This document shows, one piece after another, positions 8,133 to 19,046 of a stretch of 42,421 bases of DNA; within the stretch, counting starts at the first letter, position 1; the number at the start of each line of letters is the position of its first letter. Origin of the DNA: Fidelibacterota bacterium. GTDB taxonomy: Bacteria > Fidelibacterota > Marinisomatia > SCGC-AAA003-L08 > D37C17. Under the pieces are notes generated by a model, which had not been told where the DNA came from, searched no databases, and saw nothing but the letters and a program-made list of their open reading frames with translations. The translations under genes and the position numbers were made by a program. Location of the stretch: contig JACNLQ010000032.1 of the NCBI GenBank assembly GCA_014381415.1, forward strand, positions 45,054-87,474, read 5' to 3'.

Positions 8133-11009
8133 ATGAACAATCTCAATAAAATTTTTGCTGCCATTGTATTTGTATTTTCAGTGGTGGTGTACATTATGAC
8201 TATGGCTCCTACTACATCCTTTTGGGATTGCGGTGAATTTATTGCCACCTCCGTAATTATGGGGGTACCTCATCCTCCTGGAACTCCCTTCTTTCTTCTA
8301 CTGGGAAATTTCTTTTCTCAGCTCCCAACCTTTGCCGATACAGGAGCACGTGTGAATCTCATATCTCCAATTTTTAGTGCTTTTGCTGTTATGTTTTTAT
8401 ATCTCATTATTGTCCAACTTATTGAAGAATGGCGGGGTGAGTCAAAAACCTGGCCTGACTTTCTCATCACTTATGGCAGTGCAATTATTGGAGCGCTTAC
8501 TTTTGCCTTTACTGACTCCCATTGGTTTAATGCTGTAGAAGCTGAAGTATATTCTTTATCCACCTTTTTCACCAGTATTGTGGTTTGGCTCATTTTAAAA
8601 TGGAGTACAAATTCAGGTCATGCTGGCAATGTTAGATATATTCTCATTATCGCCTATATGTTTGGATTAGCAATTGGTATTCATCTACTAAATCTTCTTG
8701 CTCTTCCCTTTATTGCTCTCATTGTATATTTTAATAAGTATGAATTTAAGGTGAGCACTTTTATAGCCACTATGGGAATAACCCTTTTTACTTTTATGGT
8801 GATTTACCTGGGAATTATAAAGGGTATCCCCAATCTTGCCAATAGTTATGGATTAAATTCCCCCATTATTATAGTGTTGCTTATCTTTGCTGCAACAGCC
8901 TATGCTGTCTGGAAAAATCATAATCAGCTCTCTACTATTCTGGCTTGTTTGGTATTAATTCTCATTGGCTTTTCAACCTATACCACCATTTTTATCCGGG
9001 CTTCACAACATCCGAATATCAACGAAAATAATCCTGATACCATTAAGGGTGCGTTAGCGTATATGAACAGGGATCAGTATGGCGACTGGGAAATATTGAA
9101 TCCTGCTTTTACTATGGGAAGAGCCGAATGTTCTTACTCAGATCGTTGGACCACTAATAAAAGTAATCCCACCACCAGTGAAGAATTAAATTTTCTCTGG
9201 AATTATCAAATTAAGGAAATGTATCTCCGTTATTTTGCATGGCAGTTTGTAGGAAAAGAAAATCATGAAGAACGGAGTTGGGATTTAGTCACTCTCAAAG
9301 GAGATGTAATTAAGAAATTGCGGGGGATAGATTGGGGGAGGTATGTACTCCCATTTCCCCTGCTGTTTGGAATATTTGGAATGATATTTCATTTCAGCCG
9401 GGATTGGAAGCGTGCCTTAGCAGTACTCTCTTTATTTTTGGCTACGGGTATTATGATTATTTTGTATTTGAATCAATATGACCCTCAACCTCGGGAACGG
9501 GATTACTCCTATGTTGGTAGCTTCTTCACTTTTTCAATATGGATTGGTATGGGGGTTGCAGCCCTTCAGGAAAAAATAAAAGAATGGCTGGAAGGAGTAG
9601 AAATTGCAGGGTTTGTTTCCATCGGCTTAACTGGAATTATTTTTGTTGTCATGCCCTTTACCATGCTGGCAACTGATTATAAAGAGCATAATCGAGATGG
9701 AAATTATGTAGCTTGGGATTATGCATATAATATGCTGAATTCCTGCGAACCCGATGGCATCATTTTCACCAATGGAGATAATGATACCTTCCCTCTCTGG
9801 TACATACAGGAAGTAGAAGGAGTCCGTAAAGATGTGCGGGTGGTGAACCTGAGCCTCCTCAATACGCCTTGGTATATTGAGCAATTGAAAAACCAGGAAC
9901 CCAAAATAAATCTAAACCTTAAGGATGAAAATATTGCCAAAATGGACCCTGTTTTTGGCACAGCGTATGCTCTAAAAAAATGGACAACCATCTGGCCCGG
10001 ATTAAAGGCACAGTATAATCAATATACCAAAGCACAATATGGAACGAGTTATTCGGTATCAAATTTTGGAATCCTGAGTAAATGGGGACCGGCCGATGCC
10101 CAAATAAAAGAAGGTGAAAACCAGATTAGTTGGCAAATTCGACCAAAGCTTAGTAATTATCTGAGAGTCCAGGATATTATGATTCTTCAAATTATTGAGG
10201 ATGCAATAAAAGACCGCCCGGTTTATTTTGCAGTAACTGTAGCACCTAACAATAGAATAGGATTAGATAATTATTTGGAGATGGAGGGGTTGGTATATCG
10301 AGTAACATTTGAAGAATCCCCCAAAAGTACATCCATGCCCAGGCTAAATTATGACCGAATGGTTCAGAATATTACAGAAGCGCCAGATTCCTCACAAATG
10401 ATTGTAAATCCTGATGATTACTGGAATCATATAAATGCAGGGAAGGGTATTTACCGTTACACAAACCTGGATAACGGAGATGTCTATTTCAATGAAAATA
10501 TCCAACGGCTCATACAGAATTACAGATCCAGTTTTCTTCAGTTAGGATTGCAGAACCTGTATTCTTCAGATGAGGGTGGAAAAGCTAAGACCTTAGATAT
10601 TTTAAACAAAATGGAAAATTATTTTCCTCACGATGTTATACCCACAACAGATGCAGAACTTGATATTCAAATTGGGCGAATTTATATGCAGGCTGGAAAT
10701 CATGGAGAACTGAAAAATCGCCTAAAATCTGTACAGCAGCGCAAAGACATCTCTCTGGAAACACAAATGTATATTGGACAGATTTATATGAATGAATTTC
10801 AGGATTATGATGCTGCCATTGATCATTATGAGAATTTATTTAATGAATATCCTTACATTCCTGATTTTCTTTACACATTGGTTCAGGCTTATGCAAAAGC
10901 GGAACGCCGATCTGAAGCTGTGGAAGTGTTAGAAGTTTGGTTACGATCTCATCCCAATGATTCCCAGGCAATTGACTGGCTCTCTATTCTAAATCCGCCT
11001 GCTCAATAA
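8133..11009 (+). CDS. DUF2723-family polytopic membrane protein with C-terminal TPR-like region
   Basis: This 958-residue protein starts with the DUF2723 hallmark APTTSFWDCGEF followed by GVPHPPGTPFF. Many transmembrane helices fill residues 1-520. The remaining half is soluble: NGDNDTFPLWYIQEVEGVR, then alpha-helical TPR-like repeats (around 830-950, for example IGQIYMNEFQDYDAAIDHYENL). DUF2723 proteins are GT-C-like membrane proteins common in Bacteroidetes and related phyla and are thought to be glycosyltransferases. The GT2 gene starts inside its stop codon (TAATG), which supports a joint role in surface glycan or glycoprotein synthesis. AAAGGA lies at a good distance from the ATG. Confidence 0.9.
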   Translation: MNNLNKIFAAIVFVFSVVVYIMTMAPTTSFWDCGEFIATSVIMGVPHPPGTPFFLLLGNFFSQLPTFADTGARVNLISPIFSAFAVMFLYLIIVQLIEEWRGESKTWPDFLITYGSAIIGALTFAFTDSHWFNAVEAEVYSLSTFFTSIVVWLILKWSTNSGHAGNVRYILIIAYMFGLAIGIHLLNLLALPFIALIVYFNKYEFKVSTFIATMGITLFTFMVIYLGIIKGIPNLANSYGLNSPIIIVLLIFAATAYAVWKNHNQLSTILACLVLILIGFSTYTTIFIRASQHPNINENNPDTIKGALAYMNRDQYGDWEILNPAFTMGRAECSYSDRWTTNKSNPTTSEELNFLWNYQIKEMYLRYFAWQFVGKENHEERSWDLVTLKGDVIKKLRGIDWGRYVLPFPLLFGIFGMIFHFSRDWKRALAVLSLFLATGIMIILYLNQYDPQPRERDYSYVGSFFTFSIWIGMGVAALQEKIKEWLEGVEIAGFVSIGLTGIIFVVMPFTMLATDYKEHNRDGNYVAWDYAYNMLNSCEPDGIIFTNGDNDTFPLWYIQEVEGVRKDVRVVNLSLLNTPWYIEQLKNQEPKINLNLKDENIAKMDPVFGTAYALKKWTTIWPGLKAQYNQYTKAQYGTSYSVSNFGILSKWGPADAQIKEGENQISWQIRPKLSNYLRVQDIMILQIIEDAIKDRPVYFAVTVAPNNRIGLDNYLEMEGLVYRVTFEESPKSTSMPRLNYDRMVQNITEAPDSSQMIVNPDDYWNHINAGKGIYRYTNLDNGDVYFNENIQRLIQNYRSSFLQLGLQNLYSSDEGGKAKTLDILNKMENYFPHDVIPTTDAELDIQIGRIYMQAGNHGELKNRLKSVQQRKDISLETQMYIGQIYMNEFQDYDAAIDHYENLFNEYPYIPDFLYTLVQAYAKAERRSEAVEVLEVWLRSHPNDSQAIDWLSILNPPAQ

Positions 11010-12040
11010 TGACAGAGAGTTCCACTCACCCCTTGGTGTCAGTGGTGATTCCCCATTATGGTGGTACGGATATTTTGGGTGACTGCCAAACTTCACTGAA
11101 TAAATGTTCCTACCCAAATCTTGAAATCATTGTTGTAGATAATGCCTCCCCGGATGATTCGGTGCAGTTTATCAAAACAAACTTTCCTGAGGCAAACCTA
11201 GTCCAATCAGAGTTTAACCGCGGTTTTGCAGGAGGATGCAATTTCGGAGTTGAACATGCCAATGGGGAATATCTCCTCATATTAAATAATGATACCACCC
11301 ATGAAGCGGATTGGATTGATCATTTAGTTAAAATGATGGAGTCCAATCCTAAAATATCAGCCGTTCAGCCAAAGATAAAGAATTATGATAATCGGGATTA
11401 TTTTGACTATGCCGGTGCCTGCGGTGGATTCATGGATAAATATTGTTTCCCTTTTGCCCGAGGCAGGATTTTCAATACGGTTGAAAAAGATGAGAGTCAA
11501 TATGATGAAGCTATTCAAATATTTTGGGCATCAGGTACTGCCTTCCTCACTCGGAAGGATGTTTTTAATAAAATTGGCGGATTTGATGAAATCTTTTTTG
11601 CCCACATGGAAGAAATTGATTATCATTGGAAATCTCAAATGCTGGGTTATGATATTTGGGTTGAGCCAGCCTCGGTCATTTATCATAAAGGGGCAGTAAC
11701 GCTTCCGGTTTCATCACCCAAAAAAACCTATCTTAATTATCGAAATAGTATGATTTTACTGTTAACCAATTATCCAATAAGCACATCAATGAAGTTATTT
11801 TTCCCACGAATTATTTTGGAATGTATTTCATTAATTAAAGAGATAGTGACATTCAAATGGAGTCATGCTTTGGCAATAATAAAATCCTGGATTTGGATAT
11901 TGGGTCATATTGGTGTATTAAAGGAAAGGCGAGATATTCTAAAAAGTGACAATATAAAAATTCCTGAACTGATATTTCAAAAAAGTATAGTTTTACAGTA
12001 TTTTATTAGGAAGAAGAAAAAGTATTCACTATTGAACTGA
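11009..12040 (+). CDS. Family 2 glycosyltransferase
   Basis: This 343-residue protein has a GT-A fold N-terminus: LVSVVIPHYGG, IIVVDNASPDDS, and the metal-binding region LLILNNDTTHEADW in place of DxD. FDEIFFAHMEEIDYHWKSQMLGY is typical of rhamnosyltransferase-like GT2 enzymes (the acceptor/base region), followed by VEPASVIYHKGA. The C-terminus (about 250-320) has hydrophobic stretches that may anchor it to the membrane. Its start overlaps the DUF2723 stop by one base. The sugar and acceptor cannot be read from the sequence. Confidence 0.92.
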   Translation: MTESSTHPLVSVVIPHYGGTDILGDCQTSLNKCSYPNLEIIVVDNASPDDSVQFIKTNFPEANLVQSEFNRGFAGGCNFGVEHANGEYLLILNNDTTHEADWIDHLVKMMESNPKISAVQPKIKNYDNRDYFDYAGACGGFMDKYCFPFARGRIFNTVEKDESQYDEAIQIFWASGTAFLTRKDVFNKIGGFDEIFFAHMEEIDYHWKSQMLGYDIWVEPASVIYHKGAVTLPVSSPKKTYLNYRNSMILLLTNYPISTSMKLFFPRIILECISLIKEIVTFKWSHALAIIKSWIWILGHIGVLKERRDILKSDNIKIPELIFQKSIVLQYFIRKKKKYSLLN

Positions 12041-12083
12041 AAAAAAAGGAAATATATATTAAAATTGTTTTTTAATATCTAAC

Positions 12084-13175
12084 ATGAATAAACCCTCTCT
12101 TTTTATTATTCGCAATATCTGGTGGCTGGTTCCTCTTGCAATTATTTGCATTTTTTGGGAACATGCCGCACCTATTCTCCTCATGCTTGTTTTTGCCTTT
12201 TTAGGGAGGGTAGTGCTTCATCCTGTTGTGCGGCAGGTAGAAAAATTAACGGGAAATCATTATTGGTCTGTGATGATTGTAATAACATTTCTGCTGGTGT
12301 TTTTGATCTTTCTTTCTAGTTCCCTTTTCCCAATAATTGGTAACCAAATTGCAGCCCTGCAGTCTTCACTATCAATGGAAACTCTGGCAAAATTTCAGGC
12401 AAAGCTCACCTTGGTATTAGAAAGTATTTTGCCTTCATTTATATTTAATTTTTACACAGATTTAACGACTCAGTTAGACTCTACATTCTCAGAAATATGG
12501 GCAACAGGATTATCACATATTAAATCTTTTATTGGTGGAGCAGGTTCTCTGGCTTTTGCTTTAGGGTCAGCTTTTCTCTCTTTCTTAATTATTATTGTGT
12601 TCATGGTAATATTTTTGTTAGATGGAGAAAAATTTACTTTCGCCTTTTTGCATGCTGTTCCAGGAGAACATTATGGCACTGCTAAGGGAATGCTCAATAA
12701 AATATCACTTCAAATTCAAGCCTACATCCGTGGTCAATTAATTGCAGCAACTTCTGTTGGAATTACTTCAATAATTGGTCTATATATTCTGCAATGGATC
12801 ACCGGAATTTCAATTCCTTATACCATTTTAATTGGGATAGGAGCAGGCCTTTTCAATTTGATTCCATTTGTTGGACCAATTGCTGGAATGATTCCTGCTG
12901 TGATAGTGTATTTGGTTACAGACCAATCAATGCCTATTCATTTTATTTATGTACTTCTAATAATGACCGTTTTTGCTGTTGTACAGCTCATTGATAATTT
13001 AGTGGTGTCTCCTTATATTATGGGGGGAAGTGTGGGACTGCATCCGATTTTGGTGATCATTCTTGTATTGCTTGGTGCGTCTGTTGGAGGTATTTTGGGG
13101 ATGTTGTTTGTCATTCCCATTGCTGCTATACTGAAAGTAGTATTGGGTGAGTTTGTCACTAATTTGAAAAAATAA
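12084..13175 (+). CDS. AI-2E family transporter (PerM/UPF0118-like)
   Basis: This 363-residue membrane protein has about eight helices in the arrangement of the AI-2E transporter family. There is a pair near the N-terminus, a soluble amphipathic segment (around 85-150), and a C-terminal block with the family motifs RGQLIAATSVG, GLFNLIPFVGPIAGMIPA and LIDNLVVSPYIMGGSVGLHP. Members move small solutes or act as ion antiporters; the link to autoinducer-2 applies to only some of them. It sits between glycosylation genes and tgt, with no operon overlap. Confidence 0.92.
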   Translation: MNKPSLFIIRNIWWLVPLAIICIFWEHAAPILLMLVFAFLGRVVLHPVVRQVEKLTGNHYWSVMIVITFLLVFLIFLSSSLFPIIGNQIAALQSSLSMETLAKFQAKLTLVLESILPSFIFNFYTDLTTQLDSTFSEIWATGLSHIKSFIGGAGSLAFALGSAFLSFLIIIVFMVIFLLDGEKFTFAFLHAVPGEHYGTAKGMLNKISLQIQAYIRGQLIAATSVGITSIIGLYILQWITGISIPYTILIGIGAGLFNLIPFVGPIAGMIPAVIVYLVTDQSMPIHFIYVLLIMTVFAVVQLIDNLVVSPYIMGGSVGLHPILVIILVLLGASVGGILGMLFVIPIAAILKVVLGEFVTNLKK

Positions 13176-13187
13176 AACTGCTTATAA

Positions 13188-13219
13188 GTTCACCATAGAG
13201 GTACAAAGGCTCGGTGAAC
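13188..13219. repeat. Degenerate ACCACAGAG-type repeat inside a small inverted repeat
   Basis: GTTCACC and GGTGAAC (7 bp) bracket a core reading ACCATAGAGGTACAAAGGC. That core is a decayed match to the ACCACAGAGGCACAGAG element found around the GxxExxY gene at 37663-38209. It lies in the gap between the transporter and tgt. Confidence 0.4.
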
Positions 13220-13312
13220 AAAATAATACAAGACTTCATTTAACACTATCCTAATCACTATTTTAAATCTCCTTTATATAAAAATAATTTTATAAAACTA
13301 AAGTAAAGTTGA

Positions 13313-14452
<1,140 letters not shown>

Positions 14453-14517
14453 GTTAATTTCTTAATTAGGTTAGAATCATACTGTATACAATTTTATACT
14501 TAAATTAAAATATATTA

Positions 14518-14802
14518 TTGCTGATGGAATATAAGTATAGACAAGAAAAAGATAGATTCACCCTAAAATATGATAGCGAATTATTAGGAGAAATAAATTA
14601 TTCTTATGAAGGAAATGACTTAAATCTTTTGAGGGTTTTTGTACCGCATAATCATCGAGGGAAAGGAATTGCTGACAAGATCACCAAGTGGGTTTTAGAC
14701 TTTGCACAATCAAATGGTCTAAAAATAATCCCAACATGCCCCTATATAAGTCATACATTCCTAATAAGAAACACCGATTATAAGGATATAATAGTAAAAT
14801 AA
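14518..14802 (+). CDS. Small GNAT-like N-acetyltransferase domain protein
   Basis: This protein is about 94 residues from TTG 14518, or 92 from ATG 14524 (more likely). It matches the short GNAT subfamily (YjdJ-like): LLRVFVPHNHRGKGIADKITKWVLDFA contains the acetyl-CoA pyrophosphate loop HRGKGIA. KIIPTCPYISHTF matches the conserved C-terminal strand with a cysteine. It follows tgt on the same strand and converges with nrfA. No clear ribosome-binding site is visible. The substrate is unknown. Confidence 0.75.
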   Translation: MLMEYKYRQEKDRFTLKYDSELLGEINYSYEGNDLNLLRVFVPHNHRGKGIADKITKWVLDFAQSNGLKIIPTCPYISHTFLIRNTDYKDIIVK

Positions 14803-14824
14803 TTTTAATTGAGATAATAAATGG

Positions 14825-16222
14825 TTATTCTATACTTAAAACTTTGATTTGTCCTTGTCTTGCATAATCAATTGCTTCGCCTAAAATTCGTGCAGCTTCT
14901 TGTGGAGCGTGGAATCCCATTGAATTTTCAGCAGCTATAAAATCTAATCGCCATTGAGCCTTTCTTTGAAATTCGAGAACCTCTTGTAACTCACTTTGTG
15001 ATATTCCATTTTGTTTTGCTTTTTGAATTGCATCCAATAAGTCCATCAATGATTTACCTCCGCGTTGAAGCAATTTATAATTTCTGTCCTGAATAATATT
15101 CACTCTGTTAAGAATTTCTTTTTCATCAATGTGGTGACATGTTTGACAAGCCTTATTAATATTAAGTAATGGACTGCGTACCCAATGATCTGAAACTTTA
15201 CTGGCACCATCCCGCTGGTATGGCATATGGCAGTCAGCACAGGAAACCCCTGACCGAGCGTGAATCCCTTGTGACCAAAGTTCAAATTCTGGATGCTGTA
15301 CTTTTAAAATTTCCGCACCACTTTCTTTATGTTTATAGTCAAAAAATCTCTTCCCATTTGGAAAAATGGTTTCGTCCCAATGTTTTTCTAAATCTTCTGA
15401 TTTTAATCCATTACTCCAGGGGAATTCTAATGGCATTGCACTTCCACAATAATATTCTACATGACACTGAGCGCAAACAAATGATCGCATTTCTGTACGA
15501 GATGCTGATTCATTTGGATTATACGGTTGTGATTGTCCTGATTCTCTCCATCTTTCAATTGATGGAAGTTGGGGTAATTCTGCTTTAGAACTTGCTAATA
15601 CTTGAATACCTTTCAGAAATCCTGGTCGAGTAACTCTTAATTTCATTGTATTTGGTTCATGACAATCAACACATGAAACTGAGTGACCATGACCACTTGA
15701 ATGAAGCATTTCATTTAACTCTTTATATGAAAATTGATGTGTCATTTCAAATCCCTTAACAGCATCACCTTTTCCTAGTTCTCTATATAGTGGCATTATG
15801 GATGCATGACAATGTAAACAAGAACCAGATTGTGGTTTAGTTTGTCGTTCAGTTTGCTCTTGATCTTCAAGCATATAGGCATGTCCACGGCGGTCCCGGT
15901 AGTCGATGGAAAAAGCATAACCCTTAAACATTCTCTTCAACCAGGGATCGCGTTCTATTTTTTGTTCAGGTAATGCTTCACTACCTCCATGACCACCAAA
16001 CCGAGTTTTTGTTGGTTGAGCTGTTAGTTTATAGGAATCAAATTGTTTGGGCCAATTAATACCCCATTTTTCAGGATTTGTGTCATCTTCAGCAACCTTA
16101 ACCAATTCAACATATCTAAATCCAGCTTCAGCTTTACGTTCAAATATATTTTTTAACAATACAACTGTTAACAAACTTGAAATTACTAGCACACCTATTG
16201 TTATTTTATAATTAATTTTCAT
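14825..16222 (-). CDS. nrfA: Ammonia-forming cytochrome c nitrite reductase, CXXCH heme-1 type
   Basis: This periplasmic pentaheme enzyme reduces nitrite to ammonium with six electrons. It is a 465-residue protein with an N-terminal signal-anchor (about 8-24). Five heme motifs are visible: CLHCH 135-139, CVDCH 184-188, CAQCH 250-254, CADCH 328-332 and CQTCH 359-363. Typical NrfA residues are kept: HVEYY with Tyr257, GIH with His321, and the calcium ligands of KVQHPEFE (K307, Q309). The first heme motif corresponds to the catalytic heme, which in E. coli is CXXCK with a lysine ligand. Here it is CXXCH, as in Campylobacter-type enzymes. It overlaps nrfH by 4 bp (ATGA). Confidence 0.93.
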   Translation of the reverse strand: MKINYKITIGVLVISSLLTVVLLKNIFERKAEAGFRYVELVKVAEDDTNPEKWGINWPKQFDSYKLTAQPTKTRFGGHGGSEALPEQKIERDPWLKRMFKGYAFSIDYRDRRGHAYMLEDQEQTERQTKPQSGSCLHCHASIMPLYRELGKGDAVKGFEMTHQFSYKELNEMLHSSGHGHSVSCVDCHEPNTMKLRVTRPGFLKGIQVLASSKAELPQLPSIERWRESGQSQPYNPNESASRTEMRSFVCAQCHVEYYCGSAMPLEFPWSNGLKSEDLEKHWDETIFPNGKRFFDYKHKESGAEILKVQHPEFELWSQGIHARSGVSCADCHMPYQRDGASKVSDHWVRSPLLNINKACQTCHHIDEKEILNRVNIIQDRNYKLLQRGGKSLMDLLDAIQKAKQNGISQSELQEVLEFQRKAQWRLDFIAAENSMGFHAPQEAARILGEAIDYARQGQIKVLSIE

Positions 16223-16695
16223 TGAATCAATCCTCTATTTATTGAATTATATTTTCCAATTCCAACGGATTCCCCATGCCCAACACTATTATGACAATGA
16301 AGACAATTTGATGACTCAGAATGATTTATTTCAGTTACAAAATCACTATGGCATTGGAGACAATTATCTTTCAGAACATTCTTATTCTTATCACGAATAA
16401 ATATTGGTTCAGGAAAATTTTGCAATGTGAATCCTTTAGAGTGCAGGAAGCCGTTTTCTGCTTTTGCTAACCATTTAGATATTGGTTCATGGGGGAGATG
16501 GCATTCAACGCAAGTAGCAAATGCGTGATGGCTTCCCTTTTGCCATGAGTCAAATTGTGGTTGCATAATATGACAATTTATACATGCATTAGGGTCAGAA
16601 CTAAAATACGATATTCCATTGGCGTAATAAAAACTATAGCTTATGAGCCCTAATAATATTCCGCCCAAAATTGATATAGTAAAGTAAAATTTCAT
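16219..16695 (-). CDS. nrfH: NrfH tetraheme quinol dehydrogenase subunit
   Basis: This is a NapC/NirT-family membrane-anchored cytochrome that takes electrons from menaquinol and feeds NrfA. It has 158 residues, one N-terminal helix (about 4-24) and four CXXCH motifs starting at residues 38, 62, 112 and 131. The first reads CINCHIM, giving the methionine typical of NrfH heme 1. The stop codon overlaps the nrfA start, so the order is nrfH then nrfA, as in epsilonproteobacterial and Bacteroidetes nrfHA operons. Together they support respiratory nitrite ammonification or nitrite detoxification. Confidence 0.93.
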   Translation of the reverse strand: MKFYFTISILGGILLGLISYSFYYANGISYFSSDPNACINCHIMQPQFDSWQKGSHHAFATCVECHLPHEPISKWLAKAENGFLHSKGFTLQNFPEPIFIRDKNKNVLKDNCLQCHSDFVTEINHSESSNCLHCHNSVGHGESVGIGKYNSINRGLIQ

Positions 16696-16999
16696 GATTT
16701 AATTGTAAATAAAATGTCTCAATTATCGCTATTTTATTTAGGGTAATTTAAGGGTATTAGATAATAGGACACATCTATCTATTTATAGTTAAGTTGTAGG
16801 AAATAAAATATCCGTAAAACCAAATAAATTACCTAATTTTCCCCATTGATGATAAAAACATTCCACCAATATCTGAAACTTATAATAATCCCTATAAACT
16901 TCGTTGGATGAAATTAACCCAGAATCTATTGAGAACTGGGTGAGAGGGATTTTGGAGTGGTTTGAAGGGAATTTCAGTTTTTAATTAAACTTTCCAATA
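16696..16999. other. Intergenic region with a possible tgt-tail-like remnant
   Basis: The 304 bases upstream of nrfH and downstream of the prolyl aminopeptidase hold no intact gene. At 16907-16984 (+) a short frame, bounded by a stop 12 nt upstream, reads DEINPESIENWVRGILEWFE and then GNFSF-stop. It resembles the last helix of tgt ([20 protein letters not shown]) in protein and DNA. It may be a decayed fragment or a chance match. I see no clear FNR or NsrR site for nrfH. Confidence 0.3.
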
Positions 17000-17947
17000 T
17001 TACAATTCTACAAACTTATCCGTATATTCCACCAACTTAGAGGCGATACCTTTTTCCGTCATAGAATGTCCCGCATCCTGAATGATTTCAAAATCAGCTT
17101 CGGGGAATGCTCGGTGCAGTTCCCAGGCTGATACCATAGGACAAACTACATCATAGCGGCCCTGTACTATCACTGCCGGGATATGCCGGATTTTATCCAC
17201 GTTTTCCAGCAGCCATTCTTCAGCATCAAAAAATCCGCGATTGGTAAAATAATGACATTCAATACGGGCGAAAGCCTCGGATACTTTTGCATCTTCAAAT
17301 GGATGGAGTGATTCCTCAGATTGAAATAGTTTACTGGTGCTGGCTTCCCAAATTGACCAAGCTTTGGCTGCTTCAATCCTCACTTTTTCATCTTCAGAGG
17401 TGAGACGTTTATAGTAAGCCGCTACCATATCATGACGTTCATTTTCTGGGATTGGTTTAAGATAATGCTCCCATGCATCAGGATAAATATTAGATGCACC
17501 TTTCTGATAGAACCAATCTATCTCCTTTTTGCGAATCATGAAAATGCCTCGCAACACCAATGCCTTACAGCGGTCTGGATGTGTGATGGCATAACTCAGT
17601 GATAGAGTTGACCCCCAACTTCCGCCAAATACCACCCATTTGTTAATCTCCAGATGCTCCCTGATTTTTTCAATGTCCGCCACCAAATCCCAAGTTGTAT
17701 TTTCACGAAGTTCAGCATGGGGAGTACTCTTACCGCAACCCCGCTGATCGAAAATTATGATGCGATATTTTTCAGGATCAAAGTATTGACGATAAATAGA
17801 TTCAATCCCACCGCCGGGACCCCCATGTAGAAAAATTACTGGCTTGCCCTCAGGAGTACCAGATTCTTCCACATGAATGGTATGGAGATCAGAGACATTT
17901 AAGTCAAATTCGTTATAAGGATCTATTTTGGGGTATAATGCTTTCAT
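17000..17947 (-). CDS. pip: Prolyl aminopeptidase (peptidase family S33)
   Basis: This 315-residue alpha/beta hydrolase removes N-terminal proline from peptides. Family motifs are clear: VIFLHGGPGGGIES (oxyanion hole), FDQRGCGKSTPH, the nucleophile elbow GGSWGSTLSLSYA, the acid region VQGRYDVVCP, and the catalytic histidine in DAGHSM. The length matches the ~315-residue bacterial Pip group. An AAAGGA ribosome-binding site sits 7-8 nt before the ATG at 17947. It is a cytoplasmic housekeeping exopeptidase with no obvious operon partners. Confidence 0.95.
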   Translation of the reverse strand: MKALYPKIDPYNEFDLNVSDLHTIHVEESGTPEGKPVIFLHGGPGGGIESIYRQYFDPEKYRIIIFDQRGCGKSTPHAELRENTTWDLVADIEKIREHLEINKWVVFGGSWGSTLSLSYAITHPDRCKALVLRGIFMIRKKEIDWFYQKGASNIYPDAWEHYLKPIPENERHDMVAAYYKRLTSEDEKVRIEAAKAWSIWEASTSKLFQSEESLHPFEDAKVSEAFARIECHYFTNRGFFDAEEWLLENVDKIRHIPAVIVQGRYDVVCPMVSAWELHRAFPEADFEIIQDAGHSMTEKGIASKLVEYTDKFVEL

Positions 17948-18014
17948 GTTTTCCTTTTATTTTTTTTATAACTTTTCCAATAATTAGGTAGTGGCACAAT
18001 GCATTGTGCCACTA

Positions 18015-19007
18015 CTAATAGAGTCTTTTCTTACATACACGATTCTTCAATTCTTTCCCAGCCAAATACCGATTCAGGTTTTCTGCAAACTGCAGCACTA
18101 CATCATGTTGATACTCCGGGAAATTACCTGAAATATGGGGTGATAAAAATACATCATCTAACGTGAATAATGGACTCTCTTTTGGCAAAGGTTCTTTTTC
18201 AAACACATCCAATGCTGCCCCTGCGATGGTCTTTTGTATCAGCGCTTGAATCAATTCCTGCTCATTTATAATAGCGCCTCGTGCCACATTAATTATAAAA
18301 GCAGAATCCTTCATTTTTGCCAATTCTTTCTTCCCTATCATACCTTTTGTGAGGGGTGTCAGCGGACAGGCCACCACTACAAAATCACTGTTTTTCAATA
18401 GGTGACCCAACATAGAAATTGGGATAAGTTCATCTACGGTTTTCTTATGTTCCACTTTTTTCTGGAGACGTCGTGTAGCAATAACTCTCATTTCAAATGC
18501 ATTGGCTTTTTTTGCGATGGCTTTACCTAGTGAGCCAAATCCTATGATGCCTATAGTCTTCCCTTTGAGCTGAACCATTTGTTTTGCAACTTCCCATTGA
18601 GTCCAATTTTTTGTTTGTATAAATTTATGGCAATCATTAAATCGTTTGGCAAAATAAAGCATAGTTGACATAACAAATTCTGATACGGGTCCAGCGTGGA
18701 CACCTCTGGCGTTGGTGATGATGGTTTTGGATTTTAAAAGAGGATCGTGCAGACTTTGTTCAATCCCAGCGTTTCCAAAGTGCACCCATTTAAGATTTTC
18801 ATTGCCATGAGTAAAATATTTTTCTGGCAGGTAATAGGTAGTGAGAATATTCAGGTTTTGGATTACATCTTTCAAGTATTCATGTGTGCGGATGTGGATA
18901 AATTCTAACCCCTTGGTTGAACTGAGTTCAGACTTTAGAACTGAAAGCAGTGTTTTATACTTTTCCGGATTTTGGGTAAGTTGGATGCCAATTTTCAAGG
19001 ATGACAT
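18015..19007 (-). CDS. D-2-hydroxyacid dehydrogenase family protein
   Basis: This 330-residue NAD(P)-dependent oxidoreductase has the dinucleotide fold GKTIGIIGFGSLGKAIAKKA followed by VIATRR; the arginines after strand 2 favour NADP. It has the substrate arginine in NVARGAIINEQEL, ALDVFEKEPLP, and the catalytic histidine in SPHISGN. The substrate is unknown (glyoxylate/hydroxypyruvate or a 2-ketoacid). Its start codon and first codons (M-S-S-L) lie inside the left palindrome of the RAYT module, so insertion of that module appears to have remodelled its 5' end. No good ribosome-binding site is visible apart from GAAAG in the palindrome loop. Confidence 0.9.
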   Translation of the reverse strand: MSSLKIGIQLTQNPEKYKTLLSVLKSELSSTKGLEFIHIRTHEYLKDVIQNLNILTTYYLPEKYFTHGNENLKWVHFGNAGIEQSLHDPLLKSKTIITNARGVHAGPVSEFVMSTMLYFAKRFNDCHKFIQTKNWTQWEVAKQMVQLKGKTIGIIGFGSLGKAIAKKANAFEMRVIATRRLQKKVEHKKTVDELIPISMLGHLLKNSDFVVVACPLTPLTKGMIGKKELAKMKDSAFIINVARGAIINEQELIQALIQKTIAGAALDVFEKEPLPKESPLFTLDDVFLSPHISGNFPEYQHDVVLQFAENLNRYLAGKELKNRVCKKRLY

Positions 19008-19046
19008 CTTTCTATCGTGTAATGTAAATGCATTGATGTCATCCTT
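18997..19046. repeat. REP palindrome copy L (12-bp arms)
   Basis: AAGGATGACATC and GATGTCATCCTT are perfect 12-bp inverted arms around a 26-nt loop. The left arm contains the dehydrogenase start codon (read on the minus strand). The right arm contains the stop codon of the transposase gene. Confidence 0.85.

Noticed and set aside
15169-15588. 139-codon + strand frame opposite nrfA
   Set aside because: It is fully antisense to the strongly supported five-heme nrfA frame.
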